Positions 1 through 11,386 are shown, counted from the stretch's first letter. The stretch: DNA of 64,000 bases from Flavobacteriales bacterium (GCA_026418175.1 JAOABX010000012.1:24888-88887), one strand, 5' to 3'. Notes: generated by a model from the letters alone, not told the origin. Translations and numbers: made by a program.

Positions 1-1
1 T

Positions 2-592
2 AGTGTAAAAATTACACTTTTTGGTGTACCCACACATCCAGGTTTTGCTAAAGGGAAAATGCAACATTCTATGAAAATTGCTGCAGAAATTATCACCAGA
101 ATTCCGGTAGATAAAACCCCTGAAAAAACAGAAAAAAAAGAACCGTTTATTCACCCTACCTCCATTCAGGGTACTTTGGATAAAACCGAGATTAATTTTA
201 TTATTCGGGCATTTGATACAACAACCTTGCATGTGTTGGAAAATGAATTAAAGCAAATTACTGAAGATGTGATAAAAAAATATCCCCATGCAACATACAC
301 TTTTACGGTTACTGAACAATATAGAAACATGAAAGAAGTATTAGATACTTGCCCTCAAGTGGTTGAGTATGCCATAGAAGCTATTAAAAGAACCGGAGTA
401 ACTCCTGTTTTAAGCAGTATTCGTGGGGGTACAGATGGTAGCCGCTTAAGTTTTATGGGACTTCCTTGCCCAAATATTTTTGCAGGCGAACATGCTTTTC
501 ACAGCAAGCAGGAATGGGTAAGCATTCAAGATATGCAAAAAGCAGTACAAACCATTGTGCATTTATGTAAAATTTGGGAAGAAAAAAGCTAG
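2..592 (+). CDS. pepT: Peptidase T (tripeptide aminopeptidase), C-terminal part; 5' end outside window
   Basis: Open frame from position 2 (SVKITLFGVPTHPGFAKGKMQHSMKIAAEII...) through SSIRGGTDGSRLSFMGLPCPNIFAGEHAFHSKQEWVS, typical M20 peptidase T C-terminus. Confidence 0.9.
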   Translation, partial: SVKITLFGVPTHPGFAKGKMQHSMKIAAEIITRIPVDKTPEKTEKKEPFIHPTSIQGTLDKTEINFIIRAFDTTTLHVLENELKQITEDVIKKYPHATYTFTVTEQYRNMKEVLDTCPQVVEYAIEAIKRTGVTPVLSSIRGGTDGSRLSFMGLPCPNIFAGEHAFHSKQEWVSIQDMQKAVQTIVHLCKIWEEKS

Positions 593-599
593 AATTGAA

Positions 600-2990
600 A
601 TGAAACCTTTATTATTTGGACTTTGTATTTCAATTTTTTCGGTGTTACATGCACAGTATGCAGTGCTTGATAAGTACACCTTACAACCGTTAGAGCATGT
701 ATCTTTAGTTAATAATAAAAAAGATATTTTATACACCAATGAAAAAGGGAAATTTGATTCATCAACTTTACAGGATGGTGATACAATAACATGCTATCTC
801 CTGGGATATGAAAAACAGGTAATCATCTGGCCTCCATTAGATAAAAATATTTATTTACAACCTGTTTACTTTCCATTGAATCAAGTAGTAATTTCTGCTT
901 CAAAATTTGAAGAAGAAAAAAAAGATATACCTTTTCAGATTGAAGTAATAAAAACCCAAGACATTTTCTTTCATAACCCACAAACCAGTGCAGATATGCT
1001 GCAGCAAACCGGAGCTGTTTTTGTTCAGAAAAGTCAGATGGGAGGGGGTAGCCCTGTAATTCGTGGGTTTGAAGCCAGCCGGGTATTGATTGTAGTAGAT
1101 GGGATTCGAATGAACAATGCCATATTTCGCTCGGGACATTTACAAAATGTACTTCGAATTGACCCCTTAGCACTAGAACAAGCAGAGGTAGTATTTGGGC
1201 CATCATCAGTTATTTATGGAAGCGATGCCTTAGGAGGGATAATGCATTTTACTACACGAAAGATAAAATTTTCTACATCAGAACATCCATATGTTTCTGG
1301 CTTAGGAATGATACGACTTTCATCAGCTAACTTGGAAAAAACCATCCATGCACATGTAAATATTGCAGGAAAAAAATTGGGTTCATTTACATCTCTTTCA
1401 TTTTCTCATTTTGATGACTTACGCCAGGGGGCATGGCGAAGTCCCTTTGCTGATAGTTTGTGGATGCGAACTTTTTACGTAGAACGTTTTAACGGGAAAG
1501 ATAGCATGGTGCTTAATCCCAACCCCAACTTGCAACGGCAATCGGGATATTACCAGTACGATATTCTTCAAAAATTCAGTTATAAGTCGAATGAAAAAAA
1601 CCTACATACATGGAATATCCAATTCAGTAATACCGGCAATGTATACCGCTACGACCGATTAACCGAAATTACAAACGCACAAAAACCCCGGTTTGCAGAA
1701 TGGTATTATGGTCCTGAACAACGCTTCCTTGCCTCCTACCAATGGCAACGCTTTAAATCAACCTGGTTTGATCAATCCAATCTTACGATTGCATTTCAGC
1801 GTGTTGAAGAAAGCAGGCATTCCCGCCGGTTTAATCAAACAAATCGAAGATCGCAAATTGAACAAGTGTACATAGGTACTCTTAACTGGGATGTTGCTAA
1901 ACAAATTAAAACACATGAAATACGTTTTGGGGTAGAGTGTGGATACAATTTTGTTTTCTCCCGGGCATTTTTTACAAATGTAGATGACGATACGAAAACG
2001 CCTGCTTCTACTCGCTATCCTGATGGAGGTTCACATTACACCCATGCTGCTTTATATTTTACAAACACGTGGGAAATATTTAAAGAAAAGCTATTGCTCA
2101 CTTTTGGCGGAAGATTAAATTATGTAGGCATTGAAGCCTCTTTTAAAGACACTACATTCTTTCCTTTCCCATTTAGCAAAGCCTCCCAACATCAACTAGC
2201 TGGAAGTGGAAATTTGGGATTGATATATTTTCCTTTCAAAAGACTTCGTGTTACTTTACTCACATCGAGCGGTTTTCGTTCTCCCAACGTAGATGATTTA
2301 GGAAAAGTATTTGATAGCAGCCCCGGTTTGCTTATAGTTCCAAACCCATCCATTAAGCCAGAATACTCTTTGAATGGAGAAATAGGAATATGGGCTTCGA
2401 TCTTGGATAAAGCATTTTTAGAAATTACCGGTTTTGCTTCATGGGTTCCTGGGCTTATTTCAGCTCAAGCCTTTCAACTCAATGGCCAAGATAGCGTTTT
2501 ATATGATGGGGTAATGAGCAAAGTATTGGCCAATCAAAATGCTAATAATGGTTTTATTACCGGTTTTTCTGCACAATGCAAAGCACCCATAAGCGATTTT
2601 CTTTCAATTACTTCAGGAATCTCTTATACTTACGGCAGATTACAAAACGATACCGCCTGGATTCCTTTAGATCATATTCCTCCTTTGTATGGAAGAACGG
2701 GCATCATGGTACATTTCAAAAAAATTCAATCTGAATTATATCTTCTATACAACGGATGGAAATATCTGAAAGATTATAGTCCCAATGGTGAAGACAATTT
2801 GCAGTATGCCACACCCTACGGTATGCCTGCCTGGTACACTTTGAATTTAAAAGCCTCATATCAAGTAAACCGCTGGGTAGGTATTATGATGGGGTTAGAA
2901 AATATCTTAGATATGAATTACCGTACATTCTCCTCTGGTATTAGCGCTCCCGGCAGAAACTTTATTATCTCAATCCGTTCCGGGTTTTAA
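600..2990 (+). CDS. TonB-dependent outer-membrane receptor with N-terminal carboxypeptidase-regulatory-like domain
   Basis: Signal peptide MKPLLFGLCISIFSVLHAQ, plug motif (GGGSPVIRGFEASRVLIVVDGIRMNNA), C-terminal barrel ending in aromatic residue; ATG at 600 preferred over ORF-track start 555. Confidence 0.88.
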   Translation: MKPLLFGLCISIFSVLHAQYAVLDKYTLQPLEHVSLVNNKKDILYTNEKGKFDSSTLQDGDTITCYLLGYEKQVIIWPPLDKNIYLQPVYFPLNQVVISASKFEEEKKDIPFQIEVIKTQDIFFHNPQTSADMLQQTGAVFVQKSQMGGGSPVIRGFEASRVLIVVDGIRMNNAIFRSGHLQNVLRIDPLALEQAEVVFGPSSVIYGSDALGGIMHFTTRKIKFSTSEHPYVSGLGMIRLSSANLEKTIHAHVNIAGKKLGSFTSLSFSHFDDLRQGAWRSPFADSLWMRTFYVERFNGKDSMVLNPNPNLQRQSGYYQYDILQKFSYKSNEKNLHTWNIQFSNTGNVYRYDRLTEITNAQKPRFAEWYYGPEQRFLASYQWQRFKSTWFDQSNLTIAFQRVEESRHSRRFNQTNRRSQIEQVYIGTLNWDVAKQIKTHEIRFGVECGYNFVFSRAFFTNVDDDTKTPASTRYPDGGSHYTHAALYFTNTWEIFKEKLLLTFGGRLNYVGIEASFKDTTFFPFPFSKASQHQLAGSGNLGLIYFPFKRLRVTLLTSSGFRSPNVDDLGKVFDSSPGLLIVPNPSIKPEYSLNGEIGIWASILDKAFLEITGFASWVPGLISAQAFQLNGQDSVLYDGVMSKVLANQNANNGFITGFSAQCKAPISDFLSITSGISYTYGRLQNDTAWIPLDHIPPLYGRTGIMVHFKKIQSELYLLYNGWKYLKDYSPNGEDNLQYATPYGMPAWYTLNLKASYQVNRWVGIMMGLENILDMNYRTFSSGISAPGRNFIISIRSGF

Positions 2991-3001
2991 ACTGCATATT
3001 G

Positions 3002-3832
3002 TTAGGCCTCTTTTTCTTTCATGCTTAACAAGGGAAGGAAGGTACGATGGGCCACCCGCTTGCTCATGCTTGTTTTGAATATACGTTCAAAGAATGAATA
3101 TCTTCTGGAGAGAACGGCTACAATATCCGGTTGAAAATCATACATAAAAATTTCCATTCCAGTATAAATACTTTCGCTGGTAATGACGTGAAACTGCATT
3201 TTTAATCCGTGAAAGTACTCCAATAATGCTTTCTTTTCTTTGATTTCATTTTCATCCATTACAGCATCATCGCTTACATGCACCAAATGCAATTCAGCTT
3301 CCAAAGCAATGCATAAATTTTTAAGCACACGTAGCGAATCTTTTATTTCTAAGGTTTTAAGATCTGCAAAAAAAGCAAAAGATTCGGGTTTACGATATGT
3401 GGTTTTTCCAGGAATTACTAATACAGGATATTCAGAATGATCCAAGGTTGCAGCAGAAACTGTTCCAAATAAAAATTCTCCAATGCCCGATGCCCCTTTT
3501 GTACCCATAATAATAAGATCGGGTTTTATTTTATCGGCATAATTTCTAATTGCAGTAACAGCATCATCTACTTCGGAATGAACATGAATTGTAAAGCCTT
3601 TAGCTTCTTCCCACGATTCTACTTTTTGTTTATAATCAGCCATTAGTTTTTGTGAATCTTCCAATAAAAGGGTAGTAACCGGAACAAATGTATCTCCGGG
3701 ATTTACAGGAACTGAGGTTGCATTAAGTAAATATATTTCAGATAAACCAATTGAACGGCTTAGCTGTAGTGCATATTTCAATGCGGTTTCCGCGTTTTCG
3801 CTTAAGTCGGTGGGCACTAATATTCTTTCCAT
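3002..3832 (-). CDS. Universal stress protein, tandem UspA domains
   Basis: MERILVPTDLSENAETALKYALQLS...IIMGTKGASGIGEFLFGTVSAATLDHSEYPVLVIP motif plus second half-domain. Confidence 0.9.
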   Translation of the reverse strand: MERILVPTDLSENAETALKYALQLSRSIGLSEIYLLNATSVPVNPGDTFVPVTTLLLEDSQKLMADYKQKVESWEEAKGFTIHVHSEVDDAVTAIRNYADKIKPDLIIMGTKGASGIGEFLFGTVSAATLDHSEYPVLVIPGKTTYRKPESFAFFADLKTLEIKDSLRVLKNLCIALEAELHLVHVSDDAVMDENEIKEKKALLEYFHGLKMQFHVITSESIYTGMEIFMYDFQPDIVAVLSRRYSFFERIFKTSMSKRVAHRTFLPLLSMKEKEA

Positions 3833-3906
3833 ACCATCAATTTTTTACAAATGAATGATAGAAAGTTAGGAAAAAACATGATAAATATCAGTATTCCAAA
3901 AATTCT

Positions 3907-4287
3907 TTATTCATAAAAGAAACGTCGGCCAAACCATACCCCAAGCTGAGAGCAGAATAATAATACAACTACGGCCAATATCATAAAAAAAGGCTCCAGT
4001 AGATCGGGGTGCAATATAAATGGCACTAAAGTAATCAATGCATTAGCAGGAGCTGCCCGGCGAAGCGTTTTAAGCGGCAAGCCTGCCACTGACCAAAAAT
4101 AGCCTGCTGCAGACGACATTAAGGTGGTGAAAAATATATGGCCAAAAATAATCAGCGAAATATCTCCATCGTAAGGATCTACTTGCATCCAGGGGTTTAA
4201 TACAAAACCCATAATAAACAAATAAATTAAATTCGATATTACCACCCCTGAAAAAAACAAAGCACGTTCTGAAGCTGCCATAATCAA
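3907..4287 (-). CDS. Hypothetical integral membrane protein
   Basis: 126-aa ORF, several hydrophobic helices; overlaps the upstream ORF by 4 bp. Confidence 0.6.
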   Translation of the reverse strand: MIMAASERALFFSGVVISNLIYLFIMGFVLNPWMQVDPYDGDISLIIFGHIFFTTLMSSAAGYFWSVAGLPLKTLRRAAPANALITLVPFILHPDLLEPFFMILAVVVLLFCSQLGVWFGRRFFYE

Positions 4288-4637
4288 TACGGAATAAAAA
4301 TAAAATTGGCCCGGCCATCACCAGGTACTACAAATAAACACATTTGTTCAGCCGCAGGTTTATACGTTGCAATAAACTGTTTGGCTTTCTCAATCTGTAT
4401 TATGCCGGCTTTTATCAAATCTTCAGCAGTGGTAGCACTTACAGACCATTCGGTATCCAGCTCTTCTGCATTCAAAATCAGCTCGCCTAATGGCACTGGA
4501 ATTTTATGCATAATAAAAACCGGATAATCGGATACTCCATCCTGTATTATTGTTTCACTGGCTTCTCGAATAGAATCTTTGTAGAGTTTTAAATCTCTTT
4601 CCAAGCTTTCGAGATAATCTGGCTTCTCCATAAGCAT
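4284..4637 (-). CDS. Hypothetical protein
   Basis: 117-aa ORF preceded by TAnnTTTG-type -7 element on minus strand (CAAAGCTA at 4660-4667). Confidence 0.6.
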   Translation of the reverse strand: MLMEKPDYLESLERDLKLYKDSIREASETIIQDGVSDYPVFIMHKIPVPLGELILNAEELDTEWSVSATTAEDLIKAGIIQIEKAKQFIATYKPAAEQMCLFVVPGDGRANFIFIPY

Positions 4638-4695
4638 AAACTTGCTGTAATCTAAACAGCAAAGCTACAAGGATTTTGACAAAACCTGATAAAAG

Positions 4696-5661
4696 TTAGT
4701 TGGACTCAATAATTTGAAATAACTCATCCAACTTTGGAGTAAGAATAATTTCTGTACGGCGATTTTTAGCCCGATTATCGGGGGTATCGTTATTTACCAA
4801 CGGCAGATATTCACTTCTTCCTGCAGCAGTAATTCTGGAAGGTTCAATACGAGCACTTCCCAAAATGATTTTTGTTACGGCCGTAGCTCTACTTACACTT
4901 AAATCCCAATTATCTTTATTACAGCCGGTACCACGCAGAGGAACATTGTCTGTGTGACCTTCTACCATCACATTAATATCTTTTTCTTTTTCAAGCACTT
5001 TGGCCAATTCTTTCAAGGCATCTTTTCCTCGCTGATCTACTTCTGAACTTCCCGATGCAAATAATAATTTTTCAGACATTGAAACATAAACCTTTCCGTT
5101 TTTCACCTCCACAGTAAGTCCACTATCCTTAAATCCTTTTAACGCTTCAGCTACTTTATTTTTAAGTGCCTGTACCTGTGCATCTTTTTCGGCTAACTTT
5201 CGCTCCAATTCTTCCAATCGTTTGCTTTTTTCTTCTAACGTTTTCTGCATCAGGTTCAGTTCATCTTCTCTGTTTTGAAGTTTTGCCTGTGCATCGCGAA
5301 GTTCGCTCAAAATACGTTTTGTTTCTGTTTCGCTACCACTCAACAGTTTGCGGTAATTGTCTTCTAACATCCTATTTAACTCCACTAATTCAGCATTTTT
5401 GCCTTTCAAATAACGTAATTGTGTACCCATTTCGGTAGTATCCTGTATTAAACCGTTACGCTGCGACGTAAGCAAAGCATTCTCAGTGCGAGCCTCAGCA
5501 AGCCATCCTTCTAAATTAAGTGCCAGTGTGCGTAAACTGTCGTATTCTTTTTTTAGTTTATTTTTCTGTGCTTCCAGCTCGTTATAACGCTTAGATGTTA
5601 CGCAACCCGAAAAAATAATTCCCAGCAAACCGAAATAAAGAAAAAGATGATGAATTTTCAT
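4696..5661 (-). CDS. OmpA family lipoprotein with coiled coil
   Basis: Lipobox-like N-terminus (LLGIIFSGCVTSKRY), coiled coil, OmpA/MotB motif VEGHTDNVPLRG...NRRTEIILTPK. Confidence 0.9.
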   Translation of the reverse strand: MKIHHLFLYFGLLGIIFSGCVTSKRYNELEAQKNKLKKEYDSLRTLALNLEGWLAEARTENALLTSQRNGLIQDTTEMGTQLRYLKGKNAELVELNRMLEDNYRKLLSGSETETKRILSELRDAQAKLQNREDELNLMQKTLEEKSKRLEELERKLAEKDAQVQALKNKVAEALKGFKDSGLTVEVKNGKVYVSMSEKLLFASGSSEVDQRGKDALKELAKVLEKEKDINVMVEGHTDNVPLRGTGCNKDNWDLSVSRATAVTKIILGSARIEPSRITAAGRSEYLPLVNNDTPDNRAKNRRTEIILTPKLDELFQIIESN

Positions 5662-5675
5662 ATGCTATTTTATTT

Positions 5676-5683
5676 CAAAGGTA
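5676..5683 (-). promoter_or_regulatory. Bacteroidota -7 element (TACCTTTG on minus)
   Basis: CAAAGGTA on plus strand shortly upstream of start at 5661. Confidence 0.5.
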
Positions 5684-5766
5684 ACGGGCTATTGAGCCAG
5701 AAAGCCTTTTTAATAAAGCAACTTTTTAACACTCCCCTGCGTATAAATTGAAAATTTTATGTAAAC

Positions 5767-6474
5767 ATGAAATCGCTCAGTAAAACTTGGCTTACCGACC
5801 CGCTTATTGATGCCGAATACAAGAGTTATGTATTACTTGATTACCTGAAAAATACGCAAGCCGCTTTTGAAAAATTACATTTATTTCCATCACTTTCAGA
5901 ACTAATTGAACATTATAGAGAATTACTGGCTCTTAAAGATTCCAGCGATATGGTTCGCGATTTGTTTCCAAAACAACTTGTAAGTATTAACTGGAAAGAT
6001 AAACAACTTACTTATGAGCAACTCATTAACGATATTTCATTGATGGAAGAAATTATCAATACGCTTGAATTTTCAATTCCAAAACTAAAAGAACAAATAG
6101 AGGCTGGTAAAGAAATTTATGATGAAGCAGAATCTACCATCTACATGAATATCATAGGGCTAATGCCTCTGAAAACTGACGAAGGATATATGCTAATTAA
6201 TACAGGCAAAGAAGTACTGGCATACCAATATCAAGTAACATTGTATGAACAAAGCGAAACAAGGTACAAAGGGCTTCGAACAATACTAATCCAAAATTAT
6301 CCGTGGAATATATCAACAACCTATGTATCAATAAAACATGAACTAATCAAGCAAAACAATACGCTTCCTAATCCTGCCACTTTTGCATTTGAATGCAAGA
6401 AAAAGCTACCCCTCATGGAATGTTATTTACCCATTGCTCGCAGAATGTTATTGCAACAACTGTATGTACAATAA
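5767..6474 (+). CDS. Hypothetical protein
   Basis: 235-aa ORF (MKSLSKTWLTDPLIDAEYKSYVLLDYLKN...), no family recognised. Confidence 0.7.
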   Translation: MKSLSKTWLTDPLIDAEYKSYVLLDYLKNTQAAFEKLHLFPSLSELIEHYRELLALKDSSDMVRDLFPKQLVSINWKDKQLTYEQLINDISLMEEIINTLEFSIPKLKEQIEAGKEIYDEAESTIYMNIIGLMPLKTDEGYMLINTGKEVLAYQYQVTLYEQSETRYKGLRTILIQNYPWNISTTYVSIKHELIKQNNTLPNPATFAFECKKKLPLMECYLPIARRMLLQQLYVQ

Positions 6475-6515
6475 GTTATTGTTGATTTTTTATCATTAAA
6501 AATGGTATCTTCACA

Positions 6516-8036
6516 TTAATGCCTGAAATGGCGCACACCGGTCATCACCATGGCTTGCCCCGCCGCATTGGCTGCATCAATTGAATCCTGATCTTTGATA
6601 CTTCCGCCGGGCTGGGCAATGGCCGTTATGCCTGCATCCCTGGCAATAGTTACACAATCTGGAAATGGGAAGAATGCATCGGATGCCATAACTGCGCCTT
6701 TTAAAACAAAATTGAATTCTGTTGCTTTTTTAATGGCATGTTGCAAAGCATCTACTCTGGAAGTCATACCGCAACCCATTCCGATAAGTTGCTTATTTTT
6801 TACAATAGCAATTCCGTTTGATTTAAGATGCTTCACTGCTTTGATAGCAAACTCCAAATCCGTGAGTTCATCAGGAGTGGGTTTACGTTCTGTAACTACC
6901 CGAAAAACTTCGCGGGTTTCAACGGTCAAATCCGCGTCTTGTACTACTACACCATTCAAAAGATTTTTGAACGTTTTATCACGAGAAATTTCCTTTTTTA
7001 ATCGAAGTAAGATGCGATTCTTTTTCTGTTTTAGTAATTCAAGTGCTTCCGGTTCAAAATCAGGAGCCACTAAGATTTCGAAAAACAGGGAATGCATGGA
7101 TTCAGCTGTTTTGATATCTATGGTGCGATTAACCGCAATTACCCCCCCAAAAGCAGATACCGGATCGCCTGCTAATGCAGCTTTATACGCCTCACAAATG
7201 CTTTTTCTGGATGCTAATCCGCACGAATTTGTATGTTTAATAATTGCTGCTGTAGGTTCTCCGAATTCATCAATCAACTGTAAAGCAGCATCTACGTCCA
7301 CCAGGTTATTATATGAAAGCTCTTTCCCATTTAATACTTCAAATATACTATCAAGGTCGCCATAAAAAACTGCCCGTTGGTGTGGATTTTCTCCGTAACG
7401 CAGCGTACGCGATGGGAGATGCGCAAACAACGCAGCCTGATCATTTCCAGCAAACCACTGATGAATCAAACTATCATAATAGGAGCTGATATGAAATGCC
7501 CGAGTTGCAAAAGCCCGGCGGTCATCCAGGTCGGTTTCTCCTTGTTTTTCTTCAAGTAATTTCAACAATGGCTCATAATCATTCACTGAGGAAACAATGA
7601 GTGTATGTTCAAAATTTTTGGCTGCTGCCCGAATCAGAGAAATTCCACCAATATCAATTTTTTCAATGATATCTTTTTCATTTTTCCCTGATTTAACGGT
7701 TTCTTCAAACGGATACAAATCTACAATTACCAAATCAATAGACGGTATAGCATATTGTTGTTTTTCTTGCAAGTCAGTAACATGATCTCTACGATATAAT
7801 ATTCCACCAAATATTTTGGGATGCAATGTTTTTACGCGCCCTCCAAAAATGGAAGGATACTCTGTAAGTGATTCTACCGGCAAAGCCTTAAAACCTAAGC
7901 TTTCAATAAATGCCTGGGTACCACCGGTAGAGATAAACGAAACCCCACAGGCATGTAGTTTGCGAAGTACCGGTTCGAGCCCATTTTTATTGAAAACAGA
8001 TACCAGGGCTGTTTGAATTTTAATGCGTGAACTCAT
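6516..8036 (-). CDS. purH: Bifunctional AICAR transformylase/IMP cyclohydrolase
   Basis: MGS domain (STGGTQAFIESLG...VKTLHPKIFGGIL) and AICARFT motifs (RYGENPHQRAVFYG, SDAFFPFPDCV, QPGGSIKDQDSI). Confidence 0.95.
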   Translation of the reverse strand: MSSRIKIQTALVSVFNKNGLEPVLRKLHACGVSFISTGGTQAFIESLGFKALPVESLTEYPSIFGGRVKTLHPKIFGGILYRRDHVTDLQEKQQYAIPSIDLVIVDLYPFEETVKSGKNEKDIIEKIDIGGISLIRAAAKNFEHTLIVSSVNDYEPLLKLLEEKQGETDLDDRRAFATRAFHISSYYDSLIHQWFAGNDQAALFAHLPSRTLRYGENPHQRAVFYGDLDSIFEVLNGKELSYNNLVDVDAALQLIDEFGEPTAAIIKHTNSCGLASRKSICEAYKAALAGDPVSAFGGVIAVNRTIDIKTAESMHSLFFEILVAPDFEPEALELLKQKKNRILLRLKKEISRDKTFKNLLNGVVVQDADLTVETREVFRVVTERKPTPDELTDLEFAIKAVKHLKSNGIAIVKNKQLIGMGCGMTSRVDALQHAIKKATEFNFVLKGAVMASDAFFPFPDCVTIARDAGITAIAQPGGSIKDQDSIDAANAAGQAMVMTGVRHFRH

Positions 8037-8160
8037 TTAGTATTTATTAAGTATTATATACAACTAATTATCAATTAGATAAAAAATTAATAGTAAAAGT
8101 CCAAAGTTGCTAAAATTCTGGTAAGAGAAATGGATTATTTTTACACCAGATATCAACAGC

Positions 8161-9405
8161 ATGCTTTACCTGAAACTAATATGGGAAAGTGCAGCTTTTG
8201 CGTTGGGCTCTCTTATCGCTAATAAGCTACGTACGATGCTTTCGCTGCTTGGGGTTGTTATAGGAATTTTTGTAATCATTTTGATTTTAGCTGCTGTTGA
8301 TTCATTGAAAAAGGATGTAAATGATAGTATATCTTCGTTAGGCGATGATGTAGTTTTTATTCACAAATGGCCTTGGGAAGGAGGATTTGACTACCCGTGG
8401 TGGAAATATATGCTTCGTCCACAACCCGAAATTGAAGAAATGGATGATATTGCTAAGCGCAGTGAACTGGCAGAGGTTGTATCGTATCGAACTGTAACCA
8501 ATCGCTCAGTAAAATATATGAATAACACCATCCCTTCGGCTGAAATTAATGGCGTTGGAGATCATTACGATAAGACCAGCACCATTGAAATTAGCAGCGG
8601 ACGGTACTTTACTGAAACAGAAATCAGGGCTGGAAGAAATGTAGCCATTTTAGGCCATGATATTGCACAAGGATTATTTGATAATGAAGATCCAATTGGA
8701 AAAAATATCAAGATTAAAGGAAGAAATTTTGAAGTAGTGGGTATTTTGCAAAAAGAAGGCGAAAGCTTATTAGGCACAGGTGCCGACGAAAGAATTTATG
8801 TACCATTTGTAGCAATGCGCTCGTTAGTGGATTTAAATAATTGGCGGGTACATAAAGAGATTATCATTAAAGCCAAACCTGGTATTTCCAATGCTGAATT
8901 AAAAGATGAATTAACAGGGATAATGCGTTCCATCCGAAAACTAAAGCCCATCGAAGAAGATAATTTCTCGCTTAATGAAGCCAGCATCCTGGCAAATGAA
9001 ACCGCAGGAATCACCAGTATTCTGAATATAGTAGGTTGGGTAATTGGCTTACTGGCCATTTTTGTTGGCGGATTTGGCATTTCAAACATCATGTTTGTTT
9101 CTGTGAAAGAACGAACTAACCTGATAGGAATACAAAAAGCACTGGGTGCAAGAAAATCGTTTATTCTTCTTCAGTTTTTAGTTGAATCACTGGTGCTTTC
9201 GTTAATTGGGGGAGTATTGGGTTTATTGCTGGTATTCTTCACTTCGCTAGCCGTTCAAGCAGTATCTACCTTCAATCTTTCCCTTTCTGCTAGTAATGTG
9301 ATGGTAGGAATCATAATTTCGGGCATTGTAGGATTAATTTCAGGAATTGTACCGGCATGGTCTGCAGCACAGCTTGATCCGGTAGAAGCCATTCGTTCAA
9401 AATAA
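8161..9405 (+). CDS. ABC transporter permease, MacB/FtsX-like
   Basis: N-terminal TM + MacB periplasmic core + three C-terminal TMs; VKERTNLIGIQKALGARKSFILLQFLVES and DPVEAIRSK. Confidence 0.9.
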   Translation: MLYLKLIWESAAFALGSLIANKLRTMLSLLGVVIGIFVIILILAAVDSLKKDVNDSISSLGDDVVFIHKWPWEGGFDYPWWKYMLRPQPEIEEMDDIAKRSELAEVVSYRTVTNRSVKYMNNTIPSAEINGVGDHYDKTSTIEISSGRYFTETEIRAGRNVAILGHDIAQGLFDNEDPIGKNIKIKGRNFEVVGILQKEGESLLGTGADERIYVPFVAMRSLVDLNNWRVHKEIIIKAKPGISNAELKDELTGIMRSIRKLKPIEEDNFSLNEASILANETAGITSILNIVGWVIGLLAIFVGGFGISNIMFVSVKERTNLIGIQKALGARKSFILLQFLVESLVLSLIGGVLGLLLVFFTSLAVQAVSTFNLSLSASNVMVGIIISGIVGLISGIVPAWSAAQLDPVEAIRSK

Positions 9406-9456
9406 CTCAGTATTCTAAAGAATTTCTATTTTTGTGAAATAAGAAAACTTGGCACT

Positions 9457-9723
9457 ATGGCAAAAGATAAATCTGCACCTACGAATACGGGACCTTTAAA
9501 CTCAGGAGCTTTCCCTCTGGGTAAGAAAAACTTCCTGTTACTGGGTGTGGGAATTATTGTTATTATCATTGGATTTTTACTGATGCAAGGAGGCGGCTCA
9601 GCCGACCCCAATGAATTTAATCCTGAAATTTTTAGCTTTCGTCGCATTACTTTGGCTCCTATTGTAGTTCTTCTTGGCTTTGCAATTAACATTGTAGCCA
9701 TTATGAAAAAATTTAACGATTAA
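9457..9723 (+). CDS. DUF3098-like small membrane protein
   Basis: 88-aa, two TM helices, [29 protein letters not shown] pattern; next to uppP. Confidence 0.75.
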   Translation: MAKDKSAPTNTGPLNSGAFPLGKKNFLLLGVGIIVIIIGFLLMQGGGSADPNEFNPEIFSFRRITLAPIVVLLGFAINIVAIMKKFND

Positions 9724-9733
9724 TTTTCACACC

Positions 9734-10522
9734 TTGAGTTTTGTTGAAGCTATTATTTTAGCCATTGTAGAAGGCCTTACAGAATTTTTGCCTGTTTCTT
9801 CTACAGGGCATATGATTCTTGCTTCTTCTGCTTTTGGCATTGCGAATGATCCGTTTGTAAAAATGTTTACCGTCGCCATTCAGTTTGGAGCTATATTGAG
9901 TGTAGTGTTTTTATATATAAAACGCTTTGTTCAATCCTTTGAATTTTACTTGCACCTGCTGATTGCATTTATACCTGCAGCCATTATAGGTTTTTTGTTG
10001 AATGATGTTATTGACCAACTATTGGAAAGCGCATTAACAGTAGCTGTTTCGTTAGTTACCGGAGGAATTATTTTACTTTTTGTAGATCGTTGGTTTAAAT
10101 CAAATGAAGAATTTTCTCAACCCCTAACCCGTAAATCAGCGCTGGTAATTGGGTTGTTCCAGGTAATTGCCATGATTCCGGGGGTATCTCGTTCTGCAGC
10201 TACTATTGTAGGTGGACTGACTCAAAAATTAAACCGAAAAACCGCTGCAGAATTTTCATTTTTGCTAGCAGTACCAACCATGCTGGCAGCTACCGTTTAT
10301 AAAATGTATAAATACCATAAGGACATTGGATTTGATTACAACGACATGGGCATTCTGGCACTGGGAAATGTGGTTGCATTTGTTGTGGCTTGGCTGGCTA
10401 TCAAAGCATTTATCAATTACCTTACCCGGTACGGATTTAAAGTATTTGGCATTTACCGCATTGCCATCGGATTGATTATCCTTTTGCTGTATGCGCTGGG
10501 ATATAACTTACAAATGGTATGA
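9734..10522 (+). CDS. uppP: Undecaprenyl-diphosphatase
   Basis: [20 protein letters not shown] and [10 protein letters not shown] motifs; apparent TTG start. Confidence 0.95.
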   Translation: MSFVEAIILAIVEGLTEFLPVSSTGHMILASSAFGIANDPFVKMFTVAIQFGAILSVVFLYIKRFVQSFEFYLHLLIAFIPAAIIGFLLNDVIDQLLESALTVAVSLVTGGIILLFVDRWFKSNEEFSQPLTRKSALVIGLFQVIAMIPGVSRSAATIVGGLTQKLNRKTAAEFSFLLAVPTMLAATVYKMYKYHKDIGFDYNDMGILALGNVVAFVVAWLAIKAFINYLTRYGFKVFGIYRIAIGLIILLLYALGYNLQMV

Positions 10523-11211
10523 AACCCCAATTTGATTTTGAAGCAGGAGAAATTTTATTGTTTGATAAACCCTTTGACTGGAGTTCGTTTGATGTTGTAA
10601 AAAAAATACGCTACCTGCTGAAAAAAAAAGCCGGCAAAGAAATAAAAGTAGGGCATGCAGGTACTCTGGATCCATACGCTACAGGCTTACTTATCTTATG
10701 CACGGGCAAAGCCACCAAAAAAATAGAAGCCATTCAAGCCGCTGAAAAAGAATATACTGGAATTATTCAACTGGGTGCTACTACCCCTTCATTTGATTTG
10801 GAAACCGAGCCCGTGCAGTCATTTCCAACAGCTCATATCACCCAAGAAGAAGTTCAAAAGGTATTAAAAACCTTTATTGGCCCACAAATGCAGTTGGCTC
10901 CAGCTTTTTCTGCCAAGATGATCAACGGCAAGCGTGCCTATGAGTTGGCTCGCAAAGGAAAGGAAGTGGATTTAAAACCCCATGCCGTAATCATCTATGA
11001 ACTGGAGGCATCGCTGAAAGAGGACTTTTCGTTGCATTTCAGGGTGCGTTGCAGCAAAGGAACCTATATCCGTACATTGGCTAACGACATCGGCAAAGCA
11101 TTGCACAGTGGAGGGTATTTATCCCAATTGTCCCGTACAGCCATTGGGCCTTACCAATTAAAAGATGCGTGGAGTATTGAAGCGTTTATTGCGATGATGC
11201 AAGAAGAATAA
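10519..11211 (+). CDS. truB: tRNA pseudouridine(55) synthase
   Basis: [36 protein letters not shown] motifs; 4-bp overlap with uppP. Confidence 0.95.
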   Translation: MKPQFDFEAGEILLFDKPFDWSSFDVVKKIRYLLKKKAGKEIKVGHAGTLDPYATGLLILCTGKATKKIEAIQAAEKEYTGIIQLGATTPSFDLETEPVQSFPTAHITQEEVQKVLKTFIGPQMQLAPAFSAKMINGKRAYELARKGKEVDLKPHAVIIYELEASLKEDFSLHFRVRCSKGTYIRTLANDIGKALHSGGYLSQLSRTAIGPYQLKDAWSIEAFIAMMQEE

Positions 11212-11386
11212 AAACACATGTCCAAATGATACTCTCTTCGATTTTCGATGCTGAAACGCATACTGAAAACCATCCGAGAGAAATGATTAACCTGAAAATT
11301 AATCCTCCCACAACCTTAAATATAATTTAATTGGCCAAAGATTTCGTCAAAATATTTCAGATTACTTATTCATTGCCTTAAAATAC

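Noticed and set aside
823-1206. ORFs on the minus strand inside the TonB receptor gene (823-1206, 900-1139)
   Set aside because: Antisense to a well-supported CDS, no recognisable domain or start context
6595-8016. Plus-strand ORFs opposite purH (6595-7365, 7377-7559, 7597-7785, 7816-8016)
   Set aside because: Antisense to purH, no domain evidence
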